Of a stretch of DNA of 64,000 nt, positions 36,010-44,948 are shown in pieces. Both the position numbers and the translations under genes were made by a program. The stretch is from Dyadobacter sp. SG02 (GTDB lineage Bacteria > Bacteroidota > Bacteroidia > Cytophagales > Spirosomataceae), in assembly GCF_900109045.1 (NCBI RefSeq), contig NZ_FNYL01000002.1, positions 558,001 to 622,000 on the forward strand, given 5' to 3'. Below the pieces are notes generated by a model. That model saw only the letters and a program-made list of their open reading frames with translations, made no database searches and was not told the origin of the DNA. Each line of letters starts with the position of its first letter. Position 1 is the first letter of the stretch.

Positions 36010-36477
36010 TTAAGGTACAAACTTTACCCAGTTTCGGTCGGCCTGTGTTTTCAGGCGGGCCTCGTCCTGGTTCCAGCTTTTGAGGGTGTTGTTGAAATAT
36101 TTATTGTAAAAAAGATAGAGCTTGCCGTCGAGCACCTTGAACGTCTCCGGGTCGATCTCCACTTTTTCACCTTTCTTGCCCATGGCATAGGCGCACCAGC
36201 CGCCGAACTGCGGTTCGTAACGTGCGGGATTGCGGGCGAACTCGTCCTTGTTCTGCTTCGAAGCGAAACGGTAGTCGACGCCATTGTAATTCGCCGAGAA
36301 CTCTTTTTTGCCTTCGATGGCTTTGTTCATGGTAAAATAGGCCACCGGATCAAAACCTTGTATCGCCAGGCCGGACGATTCGAGATTATACTGTTTTTTG
36401 CGGGCCTCCGGTGTTTGTGCGAAGGCAGTGCCTGCCATCAGAAGGAGCAGCAGCAGGATCGTGATTGGTCTTTTCAT
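36010..36477 (-). CDS. Secreted YHS-domain protein (paralogue 2)
   Basis: The protein has 155 residues. The start at 36477 gives MKRPITILLLLLLMAGTAFA as signal peptide. It shares the frame of paralogue 1: LAIQGFDPVAYFTMNKAIEGKK, YNGVDYRFASKQNKDEFAR and YEPQFGGWCAYAMGKKGEKV. The central Cys is conserved, with Trp replacing Tyr before it. It lies 16 bp upstream of paralogue 1, so both YHS genes and DoxX form one operon. A tandem duplication followed by divergence is the simplest origin. Confidence 0.88.
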   Translation of the reverse strand: MKRPITILLLLLLMAGTAFAQTPEARKKQYNLESSGLAIQGFDPVAYFTMNKAIEGKKEFSANYNGVDYRFASKQNKDEFARNPARYEPQFGGWCAYAMGKKGEKVEIDPETFKVLDGKLYLFYNKYFNNTLKSWNQDEARLKTQADRNWVKFVP

Positions 36478-36506
36478 TATCAATGTATTTCAATGTAAAT
36501 CAATGC

Positions 36507-36536
36507 GTCCTGCGAGAACCTGGGTCCGCGCAGGAC
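36507..36536 (-). terminator. Hairpin downstream of the spondin-domain gene
   Basis: GTCCTGCG (36507-36514) pairs with CGCAGGAC (36529-36536), and flanking CAATG/ATTG can extend the stem with a small bulge. It lies just beyond the stop of the spondin gene at 36549. There is no clear U tract in either direction, so this is a moderate call. Confidence 0.5.
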
Positions 36537-36548
36537 ATTGTTCGTGGG

Positions 36549-37831
36549 TTATTGCAAGGTGACTTTAATGATATTGTTGATCGCCGGAAGCGTCGTGAAT
36601 TTATTCGGATTCGGTACGGGGCCGATCGCTTTGCTTTCGTTCAGCGGCGTGCCGGCGAGATTGAATTGGGTGATGCCTGCGCCGGGGAACTGGTCGACGG
36701 CCGTTCCATTATCGTACAACCCGACAGAGCCCGAAACATCGCCGCTCGCATTACCGTCGATATCGTTGCCGCTCGTTGCGAAGAACCAGTCGTTGGAAAA
36801 GCCGTACATGGTAGCAATGGCAATGCGGTCGCCGGATGCGAGTGTGAGCGGCTGTGAAACTTTGCCCCCTGCATTCCCGCCGATTTTGGGCAATAATACC
36901 GTGCTTGCGGGTTCTTTGAGCACGTATACGTTTTTAATACCCGCTTTCATTTTCAATGCGGCTGCGAGTACGTCGGCATTGCCTTTCTGTGCGAGGTCCT
37001 TCAAGCCTTCACCGCGGTCGTTTTCCCCGGATTTGAAAAACGGATTTTCACTACCATTGTAAACCACCACTAATACGGGCGAAAGCGGCGTAAAAATGCC
37101 GGTTTGCGACGTAAGCCAGGTACTCAACGGAGCATTGTCGCCCGCTTCGGCAATGCGGGTCAGCGCTTCGCTGGTGGCTTTGCCTTCGGAGTAAAGGGGC
37201 TCGGGGAGGAGCAGATTGCCGCCGGCTACGTACGAAATGGCCCATACGCCGGGGCTGAACGGCGTTTCGTTCGCCGTACCGCCCGACTGGTTTTTAATGG
37301 TAATGGTAAACATCGAGTTGCCGTCGTAGGCGAGCGAGACGTTCATGAGCTGGGAGGCTGGCAGGAACGCGTGGCCGTAATCGTCCGTACCCGTTACCTC
37401 TTTGATATTGTGCGGTGTGGCTTCGGCCCTGCCCGGGTGCGTTACGCTCATGCCGGGCGCCTGGTTCACGCGGGAGCCGTTGTCCCAGAGTTTGATTTGC
37501 GCCGAAACGTCGCCGTAATGGGTGTGCCATTGTCTTCGTATAATTTAATACCCGGATTGGCGGGCGCAAAAAACAGATCGTTGCTCCAACCGTACATGGT
37601 TGCGAATGTGAGCCGCTGGTTTTTAGCGGCCGAAAACGAGAAGGAGACCGATTGTCCGGGCAATATCACCGGTGGTGTGCCGGTACCTTTAAATGTCCCC
37701 GATTGTACGAGCGGTTTGCTGTCGAGGACGTTTTCGATGGTAAGGGTTTTGGCGGCAGGCTGCGGGTCGTGGTCTTCGGTGCAGGCTCCGAGAACGAGGG
37801 CGGTCAGCGACAGCCCGAGCAGTGTTTTCAT
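36549..37831 (-). pseudogene. Spondin-domain lipoprotein gene broken by a frameshift
   Basis: Two overlapping frames together make one protein. The first (start 37831) has lipoprotein signal MKTLLGLSLTALVLGAC and a spondin half-domain up to ATMYGWSNDLFFAPANPGIK and NGTPIT. It then runs out of frame to a stop at 37466. The second frame continues correctly from about 37515 with GDVSAQIKLWDNGSRVNQAPG and carries on through a second copy of the unit (ATMYGFSNDWFFATSGND, GDVSGSVGLYDNGTAVDQFP) to 36549. Inserting one base near 37514-37517 restores about 427 residues. Either a real mutation or a sequencing error explains this. The intact protein would be a two-repeat spondin_N-type surface lipoprotein. 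Confidence 0.85.
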
Positions 37832-37972
37832 CATGTCTGTTTCCTTTTTGAATGTTTGGATGATGCAAAACAACAGACATGGTATCCCGGTGGCGTCACG
37901 GAATTATAACAAAAGTATCACAGCGGCATTCCGCGCTGTTTTATTTGTAAACTTTGCAGAAAATCAGCGGAT

Positions 37973-38677
37973 ATGGACACCAAGAATGTGCTGATCGTCG
38001 AGGACGATACCAACATTACGGAATTGCTTTCGATCCACCTTTCCGATCTGGGATGCAAGGTGGTTTCGGAAAAAAACGGTCAGAACGGCCTCGCGCGGGC
38101 ACAGGACGGCGCGTTTGACCTCATTATACTCGACGTGATGCTGCCCGGCCTGAACGGTATGGAGATTTGCCGGAAAATCAGGCAGGCCGACCGGCAGACG
38201 CCGATTATGATGCTCACTGCACGTTCGGAAGAGATAGATAAGGTAATGGGCCTCGAAACCGGTGCCGACGATTACCTCACCAAGCCGTTCAGCGTGCGGG
38301 AGTTCATCGCGCGGGTACGGGTGATATTCCGGAGAAGCGAGGAGAAAGCGCGGTACGCCGCGCCCGTACCGCAGCTGATCCGCATTGCGGGGCTCGAAAT
38401 CGATATCGACAAGCGCAAGGTAATGCTCCGCGGGGAGCGGCTCGATTTGTCGCCGAGGGAGTTTGAACTGATCGTCCTGCTGGCCTCCAATCCGGGAAAG
38501 AGTTACAGCCGCAAGCAGTTGCTGAGCCTGGTGTGGGGCTACGATTTCGAGGGGTATGAGCATACGGTCAATACCCATATCAACCGGTTGAGAGGGAAAA
38601 TCGAGACCGACGCTTCCAACCCTGTTTTTGTATTAACCACCTGGGGCATTGGCTACCGGTTTAACGAAGATCTGTGA
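37973..38677 (+). CDS. OmpR/PhoB-family response regulator
   Basis: The protein has 234 residues. The receiver begins VLIVEDDTNITELLSIHL and has phospho-acceptor Asp54 in LIILDVMLPG, then the conserved Lys in DDYLTKPFSVRE. The C-terminal winged helix of OmpR type (VMLRGERLDLSPREFELIVLL, then TVNTHINRLRGKIE and GIGYRFNE) binds DNA. The sensor kinase starts 1 bp after the stop codon. The next genes on the same strand are a ClC transporter, a lipoprotein and a CPA2 antiporter, which could be targets. Confidence 0.96.
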   Translation: MDTKNVLIVEDDTNITELLSIHLSDLGCKVVSEKNGQNGLARAQDGAFDLIILDVMLPGLNGMEICRKIRQADRQTPIMMLTARSEEIDKVMGLETGADDYLTKPFSVREFIARVRVIFRRSEEKARYAAPVPQLIRIAGLEIDIDKRKVMLRGERLDLSPREFELIVLLASNPGKSYSRKQLLSLVWGYDFEGYEHTVNTHINRLRGKIETDASNPVFVLTTWGIGYRFNEDL

Positions 38678-38678
38678 A

Positions 38679-40145
38679 ATGTCAGTAAGAACCATCGGGG
38701 GAAACCTCCTCTTCTGGAAAATAAGCGGCGTTTTCGCCAGCCTGCTCATTATCCTCGGGATCATATTCGTCATGATCGCTTCCCGGTTTTCGAAGTCTTA
38801 TTACATGACGGCCCACCAGCAGTTGTACGGCGGTATCGCCCAGCATTTAGCCACATTTACGCAACCCATTAAAAACGGCAAGCCCGATACCACCGTCACC
38901 CACGACATTATCCATTCCACGATGGTGGCCAACCCGAGCGTGGAGGTGTACCTGCTCGATACGCTGGGGAACATTACCGACTACGTGGTACCCGAAGCGA
39001 CCGTACATATGAAGAAGGTCGATATGGCGAAAGTGCGGGAATGGCTGGCGTCGGACGACGGCAAACCGATGGGCGACAATCCGAAACATCCGGGCGAGGC
39101 GAGTATCTTTTCCGTGGCGCCGGTGCTCGAAAACGGTGTGAAGGTCGGGTATGTGTATGCCGTGCTCGCGAGCGAGTCCCAGAAGCGGATACTCGCCTCG
39201 CTCAACGACGACCTGAATTTCAGGCTGGCCGCCTACATTTTTTTCGCCGCATTGCTGGGGGCATTTGTCGTGGGCGTGGTTACATTCTTTCTCATTACCG
39301 ACAGTATTTGCAGCATTGCGGGGGTGGTGAAAAGGTTCAGGGATGGCGACCACGCGGCCCGTGTGCACGGGTATGCGCAGGGAAACCTGGGTGTGCTTAC
39401 CTCCACATTCAACGATATGGCCGACGTGATCGTCGGCAATATTGAAAAAATCACCGCCACCGACCGGCTCCGGCAGGAGCTCATCGCCAACGTTTCGCAC
39501 GATTTGCGCACACCGCTTTCGATCATGCAAGGGTATGTCGAGACGATGATGATTAAAAAAGATGCGCTCTCTGAGCCGGAGAAAGAGCGGTATATGTCCA
39601 TTGTGCAGGAGGCAACCCGCAGGCTTTCGGGGCTGGTGGACCAGTTGTTCCAGTATTCGAAGCTGGAAGCGAATGTGGTTTCGGTAGAAAAAGAGATGTT
39701 TCCCCTGGGCGAACTGCTTTCGGACATTCTCGGAGCATATCAACTGAAAGCGGACGAACGGAATATCCGGCTGTCGTTGGAAGCGGCGGCCCCGTTGCCG
39801 CCGGTCTTTGCCGATATTGCACTGACGGAACGGGTGTTCCAGAATTTACTCGACAATGCATTTAAATTCACACCCGACGGCGGTCAGATTACCGTGTACC
39901 TTACGGAGGCGGATGATGGGGTCAAAATCAAAGTGGCCGATACGGGGGTAGGCATCGCGAAAGCCTACCAGGAGCAGATTTTCGAACGGTACAAGCAAGC
40001 GGAAATGTACCCCTCGGGCCAGAAAGGCACCGGGCTCGGCCTCGCGATCGTCCGGAAAATCCTCGAACTGCACCAGACGACCATCGATGTAGTGAGCGAC
40101 AGCGGGAAGGGGGCCGCTTTTGAGTTTGTCATGCATCGGGCCTAG
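38679..40145 (+). CDS. Sensor histidine kinase paired with the OmpR-type regulator
   Basis: The protein has 488 residues. The ATG at 38679 follows the regulator stop by 1 bp; a longer frame from 38649 would overlap that gene. Two transmembrane helices (about residues 12-32 and 185-208) flank a periplasmic sensor region of about 150 residues with no recognised fold. A HAMP domain follows, then HisKA with NVSHDLRTPLSIMQGYVE (His274), and HATPase with NLLDNAFKFTPDGG, ADTGVGI and GTGLGLAIV. It is a complete, standard kinase. The signal is unknown; envelope or ion stress would fit the neighbours. Confidence 0.96.
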   Translation: MSVRTIGGNLLFWKISGVFASLLIILGIIFVMIASRFSKSYYMTAHQQLYGGIAQHLATFTQPIKNGKPDTTVTHDIIHSTMVANPSVEVYLLDTLGNITDYVVPEATVHMKKVDMAKVREWLASDDGKPMGDNPKHPGEASIFSVAPVLENGVKVGYVYAVLASESQKRILASLNDDLNFRLAAYIFFAALLGAFVVGVVTFFLITDSICSIAGVVKRFRDGDHAARVHGYAQGNLGVLTSTFNDMADVIVGNIEKITATDRLRQELIANVSHDLRTPLSIMQGYVETMMIKKDALSEPEKERYMSIVQEATRRLSGLVDQLFQYSKLEANVVSVEKEMFPLGELLSDILGAYQLKADERNIRLSLEAAAPLPPVFADIALTERVFQNLLDNAFKFTPDGGQITVYLTEADDGVKIKVADTGVGIAKAYQEQIFERYKQAEMYPSGQKGTGLGLAIVRKILELHQTTIDVVSDSGKGAAFEFVMHRA

Positions 40146-40227
40146 GTAAACATTGCCCGGCCCGGATTTTTACCTTTACTTTACGGCTAACCGGCGCATA
40201 GTGTAAAGGAGGACCAAGCTGATTATT

Positions 40228-42075
40228 GTGAAACAGGCGACCATCAAGAAATTCCGTTCATTCCTGAAATTCAAAAGAGGATTGACCGCATATAGTTTAA
40301 GGAAGTTCAAGCTGTATGAAGTGGTGATCTTTTGGCTTAAAAGCATCCTTACCCGGTCGCAGTTTTTGATTTTGTCGGGGGTACTGGTGGGTTGCAGCGC
40401 GGGGTTGGCGGGCGTCATCCTCAAATCGCTCGTGCACGCGATCCATAACCTGATCACACACAGGGTGCATTTCGAAACGCAGGTCTTCTTTTATGCCCTG
40501 TTTCCGTTCCTGGGCATTGTACTCACTTCCATTGTCGTGATCCTGTTCTTCGGCGGCAACGATCGCAAGGGCATACCGGCAATCCTGCACGAGATCGCCC
40601 AGAATTCCAGTATCGTCGCGCCGGTGAAAATGTATTCGCAGGTTATACAAAGTGCTATTACCGTGGGACTTGGGGGTTCTGCGGGGTTGGAAAGCCCTAT
40701 TGCGGTGACAGGGTCGGCGATCGGGTCCAATTTTGCGCAGGCCTACAAGCTCGATTACCGCGAGCGGACATTGCTGCTGGCCGCCGGGGCTACGGCCGGG
40801 ATCGCGTCGGCATTCAATGCACCGATTGCCGGGATGATGTTCGCGGTGGAGATCCTGCTCACGGGCGTGGTGTTCACGGACTTTATACCGCTCGTACTGG
40901 CGGCCGTTTGCGGAAATGTGCTTTCAAGAATGTTGCTTAATGAAGAGACCCTGTTCCATTTCAGCAGCCGGAATCCATTCAACTACCATAACCTGCCTTT
41001 TTACCTGGTACTAGGTATTTTGTGTGGACTTTATGCCCGGTATTTTGTGGTGATCGGGCATCAGGTCGAGCGGTTTTTTGCCAACCTGAAAGGCGGAAGG
41101 CTGCGAAAGGCGATGATAGGAGGGGCGTTTCTTTCCACGCTTTGCGTGTTGTATCCGCCGCTTTTCGGGGAAGGTTACGAAACCGTCAAGGCGCTGGTGA
41201 ACGGGCAGGCAGGCGAGCTGATGAAAAACAGCTTTTTCGGCATTGTCGGCGGGCAGCGGTGGGCGGTCGTGGTGTTCCTCACGATCGTGTGCCTTTTGAA
41301 AGCCTTTGCGAGTTCCATTACCATTTTCAGCGGCGGAAATGGCGGTAATTTCGCGCCCTCGCTCTTTGCGGGCGGCACGCTCGGGTTCGTGTTCGCATTG
41401 TTCTGCAACTTCATCGGCATTGCCGACGTGCCGGTGGCCAACCTCGTACTGGTAGGCATGGCCGGTGTGATGAGCGGCGTGCTCTATGCACCCCTGACGG
41501 CGATATTCCTGATCGCCGAATCGAGTTCGGGGTATGACCTGTTTATTCCTTTGATGGTGGTAGGCGTGATGTCGTTCCTGATCGCCAAATGGTTTTCGGC
41601 CATTTCGCCCGATTTGAAAAGACTGGCCGACGAAGGGAAGATATTTACCCGGGAACACGACCGGAACCTGCTCTCGCAGCTGAATACCCTGGATTTTATC
41701 GACCGCGACGTGCCGGTGGTGAATATCGACCTGCCGTTTGAAAACTTTGTGGATGCATTGCACGAAAACCGGCATAACCATATGGCCGTCGTGGATAGCG
41801 AGGGGATTTTGCAGGGCATTATCATCGTCAGTGAGCTGCATCCCTACCTTTTTGCCCCGGGCGGCGAACCCGGTTTGTCGGTCGCTACTTTTATGCGCCA
41901 GCCTCCCGCGACCGTCGCCGAAACGGAGCCCGTTGCCAGGATCATCACTAAATTCGACCAGACCGGCTCCTGGTATTTGCCGGTTACCGATCCCGGCGGA
42001 CGTTACGTCGGTTTCATTACCAAATCAAGATTACTCGACCGCTACCGCGGCCTGCTCCAAGCGCATTCGGGTTGA
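40228..42075 (+). CDS. ClC-family chloride channel / H+-coupled antiporter with CBS domains
   Basis: The protein has 615 residues and starts with GTG at 40228 behind AAAGGAGG (40206-40212, 15 bp away). The ClC core has about 10-12 helices with the three selectivity motifs in modified form. Glu155 in GGSAGLESPIAV is in the position of the gating glutamate of GxEGP, and GGNGGNFAPSLFAGGTLG is the GxFxP motif. The last 130 residues are two CBS domains (NFVDALHENRHNHMAVVDS and ARIITKFDQTGSWYLPVTD). A gating Glu means H+-coupled exchange is possible. It lies 82 bp after the kinase. Confidence 0.93.
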   Translation: MKQATIKKFRSFLKFKRGLTAYSLRKFKLYEVVIFWLKSILTRSQFLILSGVLVGCSAGLAGVILKSLVHAIHNLITHRVHFETQVFFYALFPFLGIVLTSIVVILFFGGNDRKGIPAILHEIAQNSSIVAPVKMYSQVIQSAITVGLGGSAGLESPIAVTGSAIGSNFAQAYKLDYRERTLLLAAGATAGIASAFNAPIAGMMFAVEILLTGVVFTDFIPLVLAAVCGNVLSRMLLNEETLFHFSSRNPFNYHNLPFYLVLGILCGLYARYFVVIGHQVERFFANLKGGRLRKAMIGGAFLSTLCVLYPPLFGEGYETVKALVNGQAGELMKNSFFGIVGGQRWAVVVFLTIVCLLKAFASSITIFSGGNGGNFAPSLFAGGTLGFVFALFCNFIGIADVPVANLVLVGMAGVMSGVLYAPLTAIFLIAESSSGYDLFIPLMVVGVMSFLIAKWFSAISPDLKRLADEGKIFTREHDRNLLSQLNTLDFIDRDVPVVNIDLPFENFVDALHENRHNHMAVVDSEGILQGIIIVSELHPYLFAPGGEPGLSVATFMRQPPATVAETEPVARIITKFDQTGSWYLPVTDPGGRYVGFITKSRLLDRYRGLLQAHSG

Positions 42076-42147
42076 TTTTGCCTTTGTTTAAAGGAATACT
42101 TTTTTAACTTGGCTGGCCATAATCAAGGGAACCTGAACTTCATCCTT

Positions 42148-42723
42148 ATGGCATTTTACAAATACCTTCTTGCTTTACTTCTATTCCTGGGCCTTTTCTG
42201 GGGTTGTCAGGATAAGGAAAGAGCCCATGAGCTCGACGTTCGCGAACAGGGCATACTCGCGCGGGAGAAAGAATTTGCCATCAAAGAGGCGGATTACCAG
42301 TCGCTGCTGCGGATGCGCGACAGCCTGCTTACGAAGCGCGATACGGCCGTTGCCATCCGGCGCTGGCCGGAAGATATCGCCGGTTTGTGGAGCAGTAAAT
42401 CAATTTGCCGGGAGTCCAATTGCAGCGACTACGTGATCGGAGACCAGCGTTCCAACACGTGGGAGTTCGTGAGCGACTCTACCGGGCTTTATACCCGCGT
42501 GATCAACAACAACAAGGTCGTGCGCGTGTTTTCGGCGAAGTTCGACAGCACCAGCATTCAACTGCACTATGCCAGCGACAGTTCGGCGAGCAAGAACCTC
42601 GAATTGAACGTCGAGCTGAGCCGTGACAGCAGGAACCTCATCAAGGGAATGCAAACGACGGGCATCGATAAATCCTGTACCGCGAAATTTTCCATCGAGC
42701 TGAACCGCTTAACCAACCGCTAG
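42148..42723 (+). CDS. Small lipoprotein of unknown function upstream of a cation antiporter
   Basis: The protein has 191 residues. ATG 42148 opens the lipoprotein signal MAFYKYLLALLLFLGLFWGC (Cys20). Next comes a charged helix, likely coiled coil (ERAHELDVREQGILAREKEF), and then a domain with several Cys (SICRESNCSDYV, KSCTAKFSIE) and short beta strands. I do not recognise the family. The stop TAG directly abuts the antiporter start codon with no gap, so it is translationally linked to the CPA2 gene. It may be an accessory subunit or a periplasmic sensor. Confidence 0.78.
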   Translation: MAFYKYLLALLLFLGLFWGCQDKERAHELDVREQGILAREKEFAIKEADYQSLLRMRDSLLTKRDTAVAIRRWPEDIAGLWSSKSICRESNCSDYVIGDQRSNTWEFVSDSTGLYTRVINNNKVVRVFSAKFDSTSIQLHYASDSSASKNLELNVELSRDSRNLIKGMQTTGIDKSCTAKFSIELNRLTNR

Positions 42724-44853
42724 ATGATGCCGCTGCTCAACATCCACATCGGCAGTTTACCGATCGAAGACCCGGTACTGAAATTCCTGCTCGAACTGAT
42801 TATCATCCTCGGTGCGCCGCTGCTGCTCAATAAAATCAAAGTCCCGCATTTGCTGGGCCTGCTCATTGCCGGGGCCGTTGTAGGGCCCAACGGCCTGAAC
42901 CTCCTTTCCCGCGATAGCAGCGTGGTGGTGACCGGTACCACCGGCCTGTTGTACATCATGTTCCTGGCCGGGCTCGAAATCGACATGGGCGACTTCAAGA
43001 AGAACATGGGCAAGAGCATCACTTTTACCGTGTTCACATTTGCCGTTCCTTTTATCCTGGGTCTGATAGGCGGGTACTATGTGCTGCATTTCCCGATGCT
43101 CACGTCGGTGCTGTTTGCCAGCCTTTTTTCTTCGCATACCCTCATTTCCTACCCGCTCGTGAGCAAGATGGGCGTCGCTAAAAACCTGTCCGTCAATATC
43201 ACAGTGGGAGGGACGATGCTTACGGACGTGCTTTCGCTGCTGGTACTGGCCGTGGTGGTGGGTATGACGCAAGGCGAGGTGAATAGCGCATTCTGGCTTA
43301 GGTTAGGGCTTTCTGTCGTGGGATTCAGCCTGGTGGTATTGTTTGTTTTTCCAATTATAGGAAGATGGTTTTTCAAGAAAGTCGATGATAAAATCTCCCA
43401 ATACATATTTGTGTTGGTGATGATCTATCTCGCGGCTGTACTGGCCGAGCTGGCGGGTATCGAGGCGATTATCGGTGCTTTCTTCGCCGGGCTTGCGCTG
43501 AACAGGCTGATCCCGCACACGTCTGCGCTCATGAACCGCGTGGAGTTTGTCGGTAATGCCATATTCATCCCCTTTTTCCTGATCAGCGTGGGGATGCTGA
43601 TCGACTTCACCGTGTTTTTCAAAAGCCTGGAAACCCTCGTAGTTGCCGCGGTAATGCTCGTCGCTTCCATTGGCGGGAAGTACCTGGCGGCGATATTTAC
43701 GCAAAAGACGTTCAAGCTGACGAAGGATGAGGGCATGATCATTTTCGGGTTGAGTTCGGCATCGGCGGCGGCAACGCTGGCGGCGGTGATGGTAGGCTAC
43801 AACATTATCCTTTCAGAAACCGAAACCGGCGAGCCGGTCCGTTTGCTGAGCGAGCACGTGCTCAACGGGAGTATTTTGCTGATACTCATTTCCTGTACGA
43901 TTTCGTCGTTTGTGTCGATGTCGAGCGCGGCGAAAATTGCGGAGGCGGATAACGAAGCCACGGCGTCGGGTGCGAATCCGGAATCGGAAAATATTCTCAT
44001 TGCAGTGAATTATGAAGATGCGGTGGAGAAGTCGGTGAACCTCGGTCTGCTCATCAAAGCAGCCAATAACAAGAACCGGCTGTTCGCATTGAATGTGATC
44101 AACGACGAGAAGAACGAGTCGTCCGTCAAAAATGCGGAGAAAACGCTTCATACGGCGGTAACAACGGCCGCGGCAGCCGACGTGCATATCCAGCCGCTGA
44201 CCCGGTACGACAGCGATGCGGCAACGGGCATCAGCAATGTGATCAAGGAACAAAAAATAACCGACCTGATCCTCACATTGCAGCCCGATACCGGCCTGAC
44301 GCCGTCTTTCGTTTACAATCTCACCAACGGCTATTTGCAGAATGAGAATGTAAATACGCTGATCTACCACTCGGCGCAGCCGATTTCAACCATCAAAAAA
44401 TACATTGTTTTAATCCCGCCCAGGGCGGACAAGGAACCGGGCTTTTTTCATGCATTGCTGCGTGTCTGGAACATAGGCAAGTCGTCGGGTGCGGAAATGG
44501 CTTTTTACGCCAGCGCGCCGATCATCGGTATCATCGAGCGGGTCGCGAAGAAATCGGCCATTGAACTGACCCTGCATACCATCGACTACTGGGGCGAAGC
44601 CGAGCAGGCCGCCGCCGCGATCGCGGCCGACGAAGGACTGATACTGTTCATGGCCAAACGCGGGATGGCCTCATTTTTCCCGCGAATGGGCCAGTTGCCC
44701 GACTTTCTGAACCAGTATGCCATGGAAAACAACTTCCTGCTCATTTATCCATTCTCCCAGCAGAATGCGGACGAAACTGAAAAACGGTCTGTCAGCAACC
44801 ACGATGATTTCGTAGAGATCGGACGGATGATCTCGAAGATTTTCCCGGGGTAG
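42724..44853 (+). CDS. CPA2-family cation/proton antiporter with a universal-stress-like tail
   Basis: The protein has 709 residues. The first 400 form a CPA2 exchanger with about 12 helices (LLNKIKVPHLLGLLIAGAVVGPNGLNLL, FLAGLEIDMGDFKKN, LAGIEAIIGAFFAGLALNRL). The last 280 residues are cytoplasmic and resemble USP domains (ILIAVNYEDAVEKSVNLGLLI, VLIPPRADKEPGFFHALLRV). Such antiporters move K+ or Na+ against H+ to set pH and turgor. Linked to a lipoprotein, a ClC and a two-component pair, an ion-homeostasis unit is likely. Confidence 0.93.
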   Translation: MMPLLNIHIGSLPIEDPVLKFLLELIIILGAPLLLNKIKVPHLLGLLIAGAVVGPNGLNLLSRDSSVVVTGTTGLLYIMFLAGLEIDMGDFKKNMGKSITFTVFTFAVPFILGLIGGYYVLHFPMLTSVLFASLFSSHTLISYPLVSKMGVAKNLSVNITVGGTMLTDVLSLLVLAVVVGMTQGEVNSAFWLRLGLSVVGFSLVVLFVFPIIGRWFFKKVDDKISQYIFVLVMIYLAAVLAELAGIEAIIGAFFAGLALNRLIPHTSALMNRVEFVGNAIFIPFFLISVGMLIDFTVFFKSLETLVVAAVMLVASIGGKYLAAIFTQKTFKLTKDEGMIIFGLSSASAAATLAAVMVGYNIILSETETGEPVRLLSEHVLNGSILLILISCTISSFVSMSSAAKIAEADNEATASGANPESENILIAVNYEDAVEKSVNLGLLIKAANNKNRLFALNVINDEKNESSVKNAEKTLHTAVTTAAAADVHIQPLTRYDSDAATGISNVIKEQKITDLILTLQPDTGLTPSFVYNLTNGYLQNENVNTLIYHSAQPISTIKKYIVLIPPRADKEPGFFHALLRVWNIGKSSGAEMAFYASAPIIGIIERVAKKSAIELTLHTIDYWGEAEQAAAAIAADEGLILFMAKRGMASFFPRMGQLPDFLNQYAMENNFLLIYPFSQQNADETEKRSVSNHDDFVEIGRMISKIFPG

Positions 44854-44948
44854 GGCTGATCCGTACAGACAAGTTATTTGAGCCGTGGAGGAAATCAGCG
44901 GGGGGCAGCGGTGCGCCATCTTTGTATTGTTTAAAAATCAACAAAAAG

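Noticed and set aside
37466..37831. Separate short lipoprotein gene
   Set aside because: Its C-terminus leaves the spondin pattern abruptly, and the adjacent frame resumes it exactly.
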